The position numbers and the translations under genes were made by a program. Positions 1 through 5,707 of a DNA stretch of 10,865 bases are shown here, piece by piece. Source of the DNA: CAYLOC01 sp964385195. GTDB lineage: Bacteria; Actinomycetota; Actinomycetes; Propionibacteriales; Nocardioidaceae. Location of the stretch: NCBI GenBank assembly GCA_964385195.1, contig CAYLOC010000107.1, forward strand, positions 1 to 10,865, in the 5' to 3' direction. Position 1 is the first letter of the stretch. The number at the start of each line of letters is the position of its first letter. The notes beneath the pieces are model-generated. The model saw nothing but the letters and a program-made list of their open reading frames with translations. It searched no databases and was not told where the DNA came from.

Positions 1-378
1 CCGGTTGCAGTGGTCGTCCCACTCCAGGGTGCGGTGGCCGTGGTCGTTGAACAGCCATTTGCAACCCAGGTGGTCGACTGATGCGAGCTCGGTAACCGGA
101 GCGTACGACCCTTCGAGGTCGTGGCACCAATGGCCCTCGCGGGTCGGGATCTCATCATGGAGCTTGCGGAGCTGCGAGATCTGCGCGTGCGTTAGGCGGC
201 CGTGGACGGCGACGAGCCAATCGCAGTCGCTGTGCTGATCTCCGCTGCCGAGCGCGAACGATCCCTGGACGTACGCACCGGCCAGGTTTGCGCCGAGGAT
301 TCGCCGCCACTGCCCGAGCATCTCGACCAGGAGTTCGTCGAGGTCGGCGTATGGCGTGATGACGTCTTGCCCTATCAC
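1..378 (-). CDS. Nucleotidyltransferase with DUF4111-type adenylyltransferase features, partial (3' end outside window)
   Basis: Read on the minus strand, 126 codons are visible before the window ends. The fragment contains a polymerase-beta-type nucleotidyltransferase motif: GAYVQGSFALGSGDQHSDCDW, with the GS pair at residues 39-40 and the likely metal-binding aspartates D51 and D53. It is followed by HDLEGSYAP (86-94) and a FNDHGHRTLEWDDHCN stretch (110-125), which I associate with actinobacterial proteins annotated as nucleotidyltransferase or aminoglycoside adenylyltransferase (DUF4111). Such enzymes transfer a nucleotide to a small-molecule hydroxyl; the substrate here cannot be told. 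The start is uncertain. GTG at 378 fits the homology, but the AAGGAGG upstream lies about 22 bases away, too far for a usual ribosome site. An in-frame TTG at 417 would add 13 residues and has a GAGAAG nearby. The C-terminal region is outside the window, so intactness cannot be judged. Confidence 0.8.
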   Translation of the reverse strand, partial: MIGQDVITPYADLDELLVEMLGQWRRILGANLAGAYVQGSFALGSGDQHSDCDWLVAVHGRLTHAQISQLRKLHDEIPTREGHWCHDLEGSYAPVTELASVDHLGCKWLFNDHGHRTLEWDDHCNR

Positions 379-502
379 AGCGACGAGGGTATGGCGCGGC
401 CCTCCTTGGTGGTCCAAGGCGCTTCTCGTCGGTGTACCGCAGGCCGATCCTCACGCGGAGCGTGACCAGTGCGGGATCGGTCAGCGGACACCAGGCAGCA
501 CG

Positions 503-868
503 GTGAACCGGTCGCCAGTGATTGGTCGGAGCCGCGGCCTGGCCCGGGTCGACGCCGGGTTGCGCAGGCTCGGGGTACGGCGGGGCCGTCGCGGGACGCG
601 GCGGCGGCCGCGGTGGGGCTGGGCCAGCCTCACCCCGACCGAGTCCACCGTGGCCGGCCTGGTGGCCGAGGGCCTGTCCAATCCGCAGATCGCCGACCGG
701 CTCTATGTTTCCCGGCGTACCGTGCAGACCCACGTCTCACACATCTTCACCAAGCTGCAGATCACCTCCCGTGCCCAGCTCGCGGCAGGAGTGGAACGCG
801 AGCGCCACATCCCCGGCCCACGCGGACCGGCTGCCGAACGGCCGGATGTGGCTGGTCAACCGCGGTGA
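503..868 (+). pseudogene. LuxR-family regulator remnant: C-terminal helix-turn-helix only
   Basis: The reading frame ending with TGA at 866-868 encodes a clear LuxR/GerE DNA-binding domain. It begins around nt 614 with WASLTPTEST and continues through AEGLSNPQIADRL, SRRTVQTHVSHIFTKL and SRAQLAA. Just upstream, LARVDAGLRRLGVRRGRRGTRRRP (from about nt 533) matches the basic linker that precedes this domain in large actinobacterial LuxR regulators. Those proteins normally carry hundreds of residues (ATPase and TPR-like helices) before this point. Here homology stops at about nt 530 and no such region exists upstream; the bases before it belong to the opposite-strand nucleotidyltransferase. A GTG at 503 could start a roughly 121-residue HTH-only protein, but no good ribosome site is seen. 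Decayed remnant is the best reading; a small functional HTH protein is the alternative. Confidence 0.65.
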
Positions 869-984
869 CCGGCCCGACGTGGTATCCACAGTTCGGCAGG
901 GCCGTGAGGAAGGCAGCGAGCCGATTGCCCCACTGGTGGCCCCACCACCCCCTCGCGGGCTCGTGGTGTCTTCGATGGTGAGGC
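869..984. other. Non-coding gap between LuxR remnant and MHPYI gene
   Basis: Nothing convincing is seen here. The stretch separates the plus-strand LuxR remnant from the 3' end of the minus-strand MHPYI gene at 985. There are short GGTGG/CCACC complementary runs near 935-949, but the loop would be too small and no T-run follows, so no terminator is called. Confidence 0.4.
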
Positions 985-1296
985 TCATCGCGTGTCTGCA
1001 AGACAGGCGTCGTCGTGTCGCGGTTCCTCGCGGACCTCGAGGTCGTCGGGGCCGGATGCTGTCGACTCGGCCATGGCCATCGTGGTCTGCTCCGCGCGTG
1101 GCTGCGGTGGCGCCGCGGGGCTGGATCGGCGGCGACGTCGACGGAGCCGGACCACATCGAGGTTGCGGAGCCGGTATCGGAGCCGGCCGAGGCGAGTGGC
1201 TGAGGTGAGCAGCCGCGCTCGGCGGTGCCGTTCGGCCTCGCGTAGCCGGTCGCGGATGGTGGCCTCGGCGAGCTTCTCGGCGATGTAGGGATGCAT
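985..1296 (-). CDS. Small basic MHPYI-family protein (103 aa), function unknown
   Basis: The product begins MHPYIAEKLAEATIRDRLREAERHRRARLL. The start is fixed by a near-perfect ribosome site, AAAGGAGG, seven to eight bases before the ATG. Residues 6-30 look like a charged amphipathic helix. Residues 40-57 are strongly basic, ending in a run of six arginines (52-57). The last 45 residues are Ala/Pro/Glu-rich and probably disordered. No signal peptide or membrane span is visible. I recognise the MHPYI opening followed by a charged helix as a recurrent pattern among small uncharacterised actinobacterial proteins, but no function is known to me. A paralogue lies on the other side of the whiB7-like gene (1777-2106), sharing residues 1-5 and aligning without gaps at 19-30. 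It sits 132 bases downstream of the whiB7-like stop, so it may be the last gene of the operon or have its own promoter. Confidence 0.8.
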   Translation of the reverse strand: MHPYIAEKLAEATIRDRLREAERHRRARLLTSATRLGRLRYRLRNLDVVRLRRRRRRSSPAAPPQPRAEQTTMAMAESTASGPDDLEVREEPRHDDACLADTR

Positions 1297-1394
1297 AATT
1301 CCTCCTTTCGTTTGGGCGAGGTGCCGACGTGTCGGGATGGTCAACGATGCGTTCGCGGACCCGTCGAGACATCCAGAAGATGACTGATTTCGAG

Positions 1395-1412
1395 AACGCG
1401 CGGCTTCGCGTT
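1395..1412. repeat. Short inverted repeat after the whiB7-like gene
   Basis: AACGCG (1395-1400) and CGCGTT (1407-1412) are perfect complements around a six-base loop. The hairpin lies about 17-34 bases downstream of the whiB7-like stop codon. It has no following T-run, so it could be a weak attenuator or processing site before the last small gene, or chance in GC-rich DNA. Confidence 0.25.
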
Positions 1413-1428
1413 GCGGGGTTTGGTCAGG

Positions 1429-1749
1429 TCAGGCGGCCTGTGACTTCCGTGGACGGCCCCTGCCGCGCTTGTGAGGTACTACCCGTCCCTCGTCGAACAG
1501 TTCCCCACCCCAAACACCCCAGGGTTCGGCCTGCTGCAGCGCCATGGCCAGGCACTGCAGCCGGACCGGGCATTGCGAGCACAGTCGTTTCGCCTCCTCC
1601 ACCTCCGTGGGGGCCTCGGCGAACCACAGGTCGGGGTTTGCGATACGACACGGGAGCCGACGGGGCCACGCCCACCGCGCCGACACCGTGGTAAGGAGTC
1701 GCTGGTGCGCCCCGTCGACGGCGGAGTGTTCGGTTTGGCAAGTGCACAC
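1429..1749 (-). CDS. whiB7: WhiB-family iron-sulfur regulator, WhiB7-like, with C-terminal AT-hook
   Basis: The 106-residue product has the four WhiB cysteines at 34, 57, 60 and 66 (C-X22-C-X2-C-X5-C), which bind a [4Fe-4S] cluster. It has the GVWGGE turn at 78-83 and a C-terminal basic tail with the AT-hook RGRGRPRK (95-102). The conserved block NPDLWFAEAP..AEPWGVWGGELFDEG..VPHKRGRGRPRK resembles WhiB7, the activator of intrinsic antibiotic resistance in mycobacteria and streptomycetes. WhiB7 acts with the primary sigma factor and uses its AT-hook on AT-rich DNA beside the -35. The start is GTG at 1749 with GAGGAAG seven bases upstream. Only 27 bases separate it from the preceding MHPYI gene, so it is probably cotranscribed. 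The long leader with an upstream ORF typical of stand-alone whiB7 genes is absent. The WhiB call is very secure; the WhiB7 subtype is strong, based on the AT-hook. Confidence 0.92.
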   Translation of the reverse strand: MCTCQTEHSAVDGAHQRLLTTVSARWAWPRRLPCRIANPDLWFAEAPTEVEEAKRLCSQCPVRLQCLAMALQQAEPWGVWGGELFDEGRVVPHKRGRGRPRKSQAA

Positions 1750-1776
1750 GATGCTTCCTCTACAAAGATGATCTCT

Positions 1777-2106
1777 TTAAGACGGTCTCAGGATGCGTGG
1801 TTTCTCGCCGCGGAACATCCGCCAGCTGGCCGGGATGCGGCTCCCGTTTGCTGAGGAGCCTCCGAATCCGCCTACCGGCCAGCCCCGCCCCGGCGACGTG
1901 GCCGGGGCGGCCGGTTCGGGTGCCGACAGGCCTTGCCTGCCGGTGCGTGGGTGCCGGGTGAACAGCGACCGCAGGCGCCGCAAGGGTGGTCCTTGGCGTT
2001 GAGGTGGTGGTGGGGCGAGCAGGGTGGCCCGTCGGTATGCCTCCGCCTGCCGGATGATCTCATCGGTGCGGGCCTGGGCGTCCTTGAACTGGATGTAGGG
2101 GTGCAT
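1777..2106 (-). CDS. Small MHPYI-family protein (109 aa), paralogue of the 985-1296 product
   Basis: The product starts MHPYIQFKDAQARTDEIIRQAEAYRRATLL. It shares the MHPYI opening with the protein at 985-1296, and residues 19-30 align without gaps (RQAEAYRRATLL against REAERHRRARLL, eight of twelve identical). A proline-rich break (31-41), a basic patch (42-58) and a low-complexity Pro/Gly/Ser tail follow. The ATG at 2106 is chosen by comparison with the paralogue; an in-frame ATG at 2148 would add 14 unrelated residues. The ribosome site is weak (GAAGAAG just upstream). It lies 48 bases after the SnoaL-like gene and 27 bases before the whiB7-like gene, so it belongs in the operon. No function is recognised. 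A short DNA- or protein-binding helix is possible from its charge, but that is inference. Confidence 0.72.
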   Translation of the reverse strand: MHPYIQFKDAQARTDEIIRQAEAYRRATLLAPPPPQRQGPPLRRLRSLFTRHPRTGRQGLSAPEPAAPATSPGRGWPVGGFGGSSANGSRIPASWRMFRGEKPRILRPS

Positions 2107-2154
2107 GGTACTTCTTCGTCTCCGTGTTGTGTTGCCGTGCTTGTCCATTCCCGG

Positions 2155-2673
2155 TCACACCGACTCCGCTGGCGCGTCGTCCGGACCCGACGGGGGCTGC
2201 CAGGTGCGGACGGTCTCGTTGCCGCGGGCGGCAGTGACGGTGAGTCCCATTCCGGTGCAGTGCCAGCCGGTGGCGGTGCGGATCAGGCGGTGGGTGTAGG
2301 TGCCCCAGACCTCCCACAGGTCCGAGCCGACCTCGCGGTGCAGGCTGTTGATCGCGTAGGCGTTGGAGGTGACGGTGGCCGTGTCGCCGTCGACGTGGAA
2401 CTGGTGGTTGCCGCGCAGGTGCATGGTGCCCTTGCCGGCGAACAGGTTGGTCGACCAGAGCGTGATGAGGTCGTCGGCGGGGAGGCGTGCCGGCGCGCCC
2501 CCGTCCAGCGCACTGAAGTCGACGTCGATGGTGTCGACGAAGTAGCTGCGACAAGTCGTCCAGTCCTTGGCATCGACGGCGGCGTCGATACCGTCGACCA
2601 CGTCCTGGATGGCCGCGCGTTCTTCCAGCTGGCTGGGGATGGTGGTGTGGGTCATGGGTGCTGTGGATGCCAT
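2155..2673 (-). CDS. SnoaL-like / NTF2-fold small protein (172 aa)
   Basis: An N-terminal helical part (residues 15-45, EERAAIQDVVDGIDAAVDAKDW) leads into FVDTIDVDFSALDG, then a beta-rich region with GTMHLRGNHQFHVDGDTATVTSNAYAINSLH (82-112) and WEVWGTYTHRLIRTATGWHCTGMGLTVTAARGN (120-152). This is the pattern of the SnoaL-like NTF2 superfamily, whose cone-shaped pocket serves polyketide cyclases, dehydratases and isomerases as well as many uncharacterised detoxification proteins. No catalytic residue can be assigned with confidence. The start is ATG at 2673, 11 bases after the methyltransferase stop, with GAGG inside the end of that gene; ATG at 2655 is an alternative. Its place between a methyltransferase and whiB7 suggests it works on the same small molecule as its neighbours, which is inference. 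Confidence 0.8.
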   Translation of the reverse strand: MASTAPMTHTTIPSQLEERAAIQDVVDGIDAAVDAKDWTTCRSYFVDTIDVDFSALDGGAPARLPADDLITLWSTNLFAGKGTMHLRGNHQFHVDGDTATVTSNAYAINSLHREVGSDLWEVWGTYTHRLIRTATGWHCTGMGLTVTAARGNETVRTWQPPSGPDDAPAESV

Positions 2674-2684
2674 GGCTGAAGGGG

Positions 2685-3503
2685 TCACCTCGTTTTCCGT
2701 ATCCAGACGCTGACCAGGGATGGGAACATGGTCAGGTGGTCGGCGTCGTCCGACATGTCGGCGGGTTGGGCCAGGCAGCGGTTGCTGTCCTCGACTGTGG
2801 TCAGGTCCATATGCAGCGCCGCCGGCAGTGCGCTGCGGTAGAGCGTCTCGGCCACTCCGGCGGTGTCCGGCATCGGCAGGAAGAGCCCGGCGACGTCGGT
2901 GCCGTCCGGTCGTCCGAGGCCGGCGGAGACGAAGTGACCGGGCAGCTTCGGTCCGGGGCTGCTGTCGAGTCCGCCGGCGCTGAAGACGCCCAGCACGACA
3001 CGCTCGAACTCCTCCCACAGTGGCGGTAGGGGCCAGATCTGTATGGAGTTGGTGTCCAGCTCCTGTGTCACGGGGACGCCCCCGGGCTTCACCAGGCTGT
3101 CCAGGGTGCGCAGCGTGGCAACCGGGTCCGGTAGGTGCATCAGCAGCATGCGGGCGTAGACGAGGTCGAACGGCTGCCCGGGGACGTGGTCCGCTCCGGT
3201 GATGTCCGCATCGACGAAGCGGAACGTCGCGGTGCCGGTCGCCTGCAGCAGCTCGGTTGCCTCCCGCCCGAGCTGGGGGTCGGCGTCCAACCCGACCACG
3301 ACTCCCGTCCGCCCGACGCGGTCGTCCATGAGGTGCATGACCTCGCCGGGGCCGCAGCCGACGTCAAGACAGTGCATACCGGGACCCAGTCCGACCCGGT
3401 CGAACACCCGCGCTGTCGCGTCCTCCCAGAGCCGGGCCTGGGCACGCAACCGTTGATACTCCCGCGAGGTTCGGCCCAGCAGGTACGGGTAGAGGCTCGG
3501 CAT
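2685..3503 (-). CDS. Class I SAM-dependent methyltransferase (272 aa)
   Basis: The protein carries the SAM-binding glycine loop LDVGCGPGE at residues 46-54. An acidic residue for the ribose lies in GLDAD (71-75), followed by VDADI (97-101) and the motif FDLVYARMLLMHLPDP (112-127), with LVKPGG at 137-142. This is the usual order for a Methyltransf_11/25-type fold. Small-molecule O-, N- or C-methylation is likely; the acceptor is unknown. The start is ATG at 3503, supported by AGGAG seven bases upstream. That site overlaps the stop codon of the preceding NAD(P)-binding gene (stop at 3508), leaving four bases between them, so the two are probably translationally coupled. An in-frame ATG at 3527 would overlap the upstream gene and lacks a site as good. 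The family call is secure; there is no sign of rRNA-methylase (Erm-type) motifs. Confidence 0.9.
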   Translation of the reverse strand: MPSLYPYLLGRTSREYQRLRAQARLWEDATARVFDRVGLGPGMHCLDVGCGPGEVMHLMDDRVGRTGVVVGLDADPQLGREATELLQATGTATFRFVDADITGADHVPGQPFDLVYARMLLMHLPDPVATLRTLDSLVKPGGVPVTQELDTNSIQIWPLPPLWEEFERVVLGVFSAGGLDSSPGPKLPGHFVSAGLGRPDGTDVAGLFLPMPDTAGVAETLYRSALPAALHMDLTTVEDSNRCLAQPADMSDDADHLTMFPSLVSVWIRKTR

Positions 3504-3507
3504 GCTC

Positions 3508-4380
3508 TCACTCCTGTTCGGCGTCATCGGCCGGACCGCGCCGTGCCGGCGGGCCGGGTGCTGTGAACCGGGCCGCGTGCCGGGTCACCCAGGCTCGGAA
3601 GGTGGTCGGTTCGCGGCCAGTGACGTCGCAGACGGTGGGGCGCACGGTCGTCTCGTCGATCGCGCCGTTGACGTAGAAGTCGAAGAAGGCGCCGACGTAC
3701 TCGGCCGGGGTGGTGGCCAGCATGGCGCGCCGTGCCTCGCCGTTCGACTGCGCCTCGAACCGGAGCGGTCGGTCGAGGACGTCGGCCAGTGTGGCGACCT
3801 GCTCCGCGGGGCGCAGCGCCTGCGGACCGGTGAGCCGGTGGATCATGCCGTGGTGGCCGTCCTCGACCAGGGCGGTGGCGGCGACCGCGGCGACGTCGGC
3901 CGGGTCGACGCAGGCGATCGGGACGTCGGCGAACGGCAGCCGGATCGTGTTGCCCCGGCGCGATTGTGACACCCACCCCAGAGCATTGGACATGTAGGCG
4001 TTCGGGCGCACGAACGTCCACTGCAGGCCGGTCGCCCTGACCTCGGTCTCGGAGGCGCTCATGTAGCGGGTGACCGCGTTGCTCATGTCTCCCGAACCCG
4101 CTGACCCACCGGACAGCTGCACGATGCGTTGTACGCCGGCCGTCCGGGCGGCCTCGGCCATCCCCGGGTAGCCCGGCAGCAGGAACACCCCGTCCACCCC
4201 CTTGAGCGCCTGCCGCGTCGAGGGCGGGTCCGTCAGGTCACCCGCGACCACCTCGACCTCATCGGGGAACCCGGCCTCCACGGCGTGCCGCACCAGGGCG
4301 CGCACCGGCTGCGCACGCTTGGCAAGTGCGACGACGACCTCGCGTCCGACGTTGCCGGTGGCTCCAGTCACCAGGATCAT
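3508..4380 (-). CDS. NmrA-like NAD(P)-binding Rossmann protein (atypical short-chain dehydrogenase type, 290 aa)
   Basis: The N-terminus MILVTGATGNVGREV carries the GxxGxxG nucleotide-binding motif (G6, G9, G12). It is followed by RALVR (27-31), whose arginines favour NADP(H), and GDLTDP (47-52). The later FVRPNAYMSN (123-132) is characteristic of the NmrA / QOR2-like group that includes NAD(P)H:quinone reductases and redox-sensing regulators. Residues 90-107 (SGGSAGSGDM...Y) lack a clear Tyr-x3-Lys catalytic pair, so this may be a reductase of the atypical SDR class or a redox sensor. The ATG at 4380 overlaps the stop of the MFS gene (ATGA, 4377-4380), with GGAG seven bases upstream. This shows tight translational coupling to the pump. 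Reductive detoxification of the exported compound is a reasonable but unproven role. Confidence 0.87.
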   Translation of the reverse strand: MILVTGATGNVGREVVVALAKRAQPVRALVRHAVEAGFPDEVEVVAGDLTDPPSTRQALKGVDGVFLLPGYPGMAEAARTAGVQRIVQLSGGSAGSGDMSNAVTRYMSASETEVRATGLQWTFVRPNAYMSNALGWVSQSRRGNTIRLPFADVPIACVDPADVAAVAATALVEDGHHGMIHRLTGPQALRPAEQVATLADVLDRPLRFEAQSNGEARRAMLATTPAEYVGAFFDFYVNGAIDETTVRPTVCDVTGREPTTFRAWVTRHAARFTAPGPPARRGPADDAEQE

Positions 4381-5636
4381 GAGGGGTCTCCTGTCGTGGT
4401 CGGCTCGTTCGGTGAAGTCATGGTGCGAGCTCCTCGGTCCGCCTCGGGTGCCGGTGCGGCGGTGTGGAGTCGGCCCGTGGCCCAGGTGAGTGGCACCGCG
4501 GCGACGACGATCACGAGTGCGGTCAGCATCGGCGCGGCCGCACCATGGCCCCCGATGACGAACGCACCGATGCTCGATCCGGCGGCGATGCCGGCGTTGA
4601 TAGCCGAGATCACCAGAGTCGGGACCAGGTCGGTGCCGCCGTCGGCCACGTCCAGACCGCGCACCAGCAGCGCGGGGGAGAGCGCGAACCCGGCCAGGCC
4701 CCACAGCGCCACGGCGACGGCCGCCACGGGTGCCGAGGTGACGGCATACATCACGGCGAGTGCGACCGCCAGCAGCGTGTTGGCGACCAGCAGCGTGCTC
4801 GTCGCGCTACGGTCGGCGGCCCGTCCACCGGACAGGGTCCCGGCCAGCGCCGCCAGTCCGAACACCAGCAGGTACGCGCTGATCAGGCCGGTCGGGATCC
4901 CGGTGACTCGGGTCAGGTACGGCGCGAGGTAGGTGAAGGCGGTGAACTGCCCGGCGAACACCACGAAGGCGAGTGCCAGCACCGCCAGGACGCGTGGGCC
5001 CAGCGCGGCTCGCACCTGCGCGGCGACTCCGCCTCTGGTTGCGGCGGGGACGTCCGGGACGTACCGGAGGGTGGCGGCGAACGCGACCGCGGCGAGGGCA
5101 GCGACGGTGACGAACGCGGCACGCCAGCCCAGGGCCTGGCCGATCAGGGTGCCCGCCGGGACGCCGATCACGGTGGAGACGGTGATCCCGCCGACGACCA
5201 TGGCCATGGCCTGCCCACGGCGGTGTGGAGGCACCATGCCGGCCGCGATGGAGGTCGCGACCCCGGCGATCAGTCCGTGCAGTGCCCCCGTCGCCGCCCG
5301 CGCCACCACCAGCATGTCGAAGCCGACCGCCGTCGCTGCGGCCATGTTGCCGCCCAGGAAGGCCAGCAGCGCCACCCGGAGCACGGCTCGTCGCCCGAAC
5401 CGGTTCGTCGCGGCGGTGATGATCGGGGCACCAAAGGCGATGCCCAGGGCGTAGGCGGTGACCAGGTGTCCCGCCGTGCCGACCGGCACCCTCAGGTCCG
5501 CCGCGACCAGGTCCAGGACGCCGACGATGACGAGCTCGGCGGTGCCGAGCACGAACGCGCCCGCTGCCAGCGCCGCCAGCGCCAGGTTGACCGCACGTCC
5601 AGCCGTCCCGGGCTCAGCTCGGGTGGTGGCCGTCAT
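4377..5636 (-). CDS. MFS drug-efflux transporter, DHA1 / AraJ-Cmx type (419 aa, about 12 membrane spans)
   Basis: The length and about twelve hydrophobic spans fit a major facilitator antiporter. The first span, AAGAFVLGTAELVIVGVLDLVAADL (24-48), and VTAYALGIAFGAPIITAATNRFGRRAVL (59-86, containing the loop 2-3 motif NRFGRR) are typical of the DHA1 group that includes chloramphenicol-resistance Cmx and AraJ-like sugar exporters. The motif C-like GVPAGTLIGQALGW lies at 158-171 in span 5, a signature of proton-driven exporters. It sits in the inner membrane and probably expels a hydrophobic drug in exchange for protons; the substrate is not readable. The ATG at 5636 has AGGGAAG about seven bases upstream. 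It follows the membrane-protein gene by 71 bases and overlaps the NmrA-like gene by four. A TetR repressor controls the operon head, as for many efflux pumps. Confidence 0.92.
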   Translation of the reverse strand: MTATTRAEPGTAGRAVNLALAALAAGAFVLGTAELVIVGVLDLVAADLRVPVGTAGHLVTAYALGIAFGAPIITAATNRFGRRAVLRVALLAFLGGNMAAATAVGFDMLVVARAATGALHGLIAGVATSIAAGMVPPHRRGQAMAMVVGGITVSTVIGVPAGTLIGQALGWRAAFVTVAALAAVAFAATLRYVPDVPAATRGGVAAQVRAALGPRVLAVLALAFVVFAGQFTAFTYLAPYLTRVTGIPTGLISAYLLVFGLAALAGTLSGGRAADRSATSTLLVANTLLAVALAVMYAVTSAPVAAVAVALWGLAGFALSPALLVRGLDVADGGTDLVPTLVISAINAGIAAGSSIGAFVIGGHGAAAPMLTALVIVVAAVPLTWATGRLHTAAPAPEADRGARTMTSPNEPTTTGDPS

Positions 5637-5707
5637 GGCTGCACTTCCCTGGTCATGTTGTCAGCTCCACTTCTCGGTGAGGGGGACGTCGGTGCCGCTT
5701 CGCGGGG

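Noticed and set aside
155..733. Long minus-strand open frame of 192 codons
   Set aside because: The product is low-complexity Arg/Pro/Ala and lies out of frame with the nucleotidyltransferase and antisense to the LuxR remnant; it is a GC-rich shadow frame.
931..950. GGTGG/CCACC complementary runs as a possible operon terminator
   Set aside because: The loop would be about two bases and no T-run follows on either strand; common in GC-rich sequence.
737..1372. Minus-strand open frame of 211 codons starting at 1372
   Set aside because: It overlaps the MHPYI gene in another frame, is Arg/Pro/Gly-rich, and the overlapping MHPYI gene has the strong ribosome site and a paralogue.
2685..3503. Erm-type 23S rRNA methylase under WhiB7 control
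   Set aside because: Although WhiB7 often controls erm genes, this methyltransferase has the general small-molecule class I layout and lacks the Erm N6-adenine NLPY-type motif.
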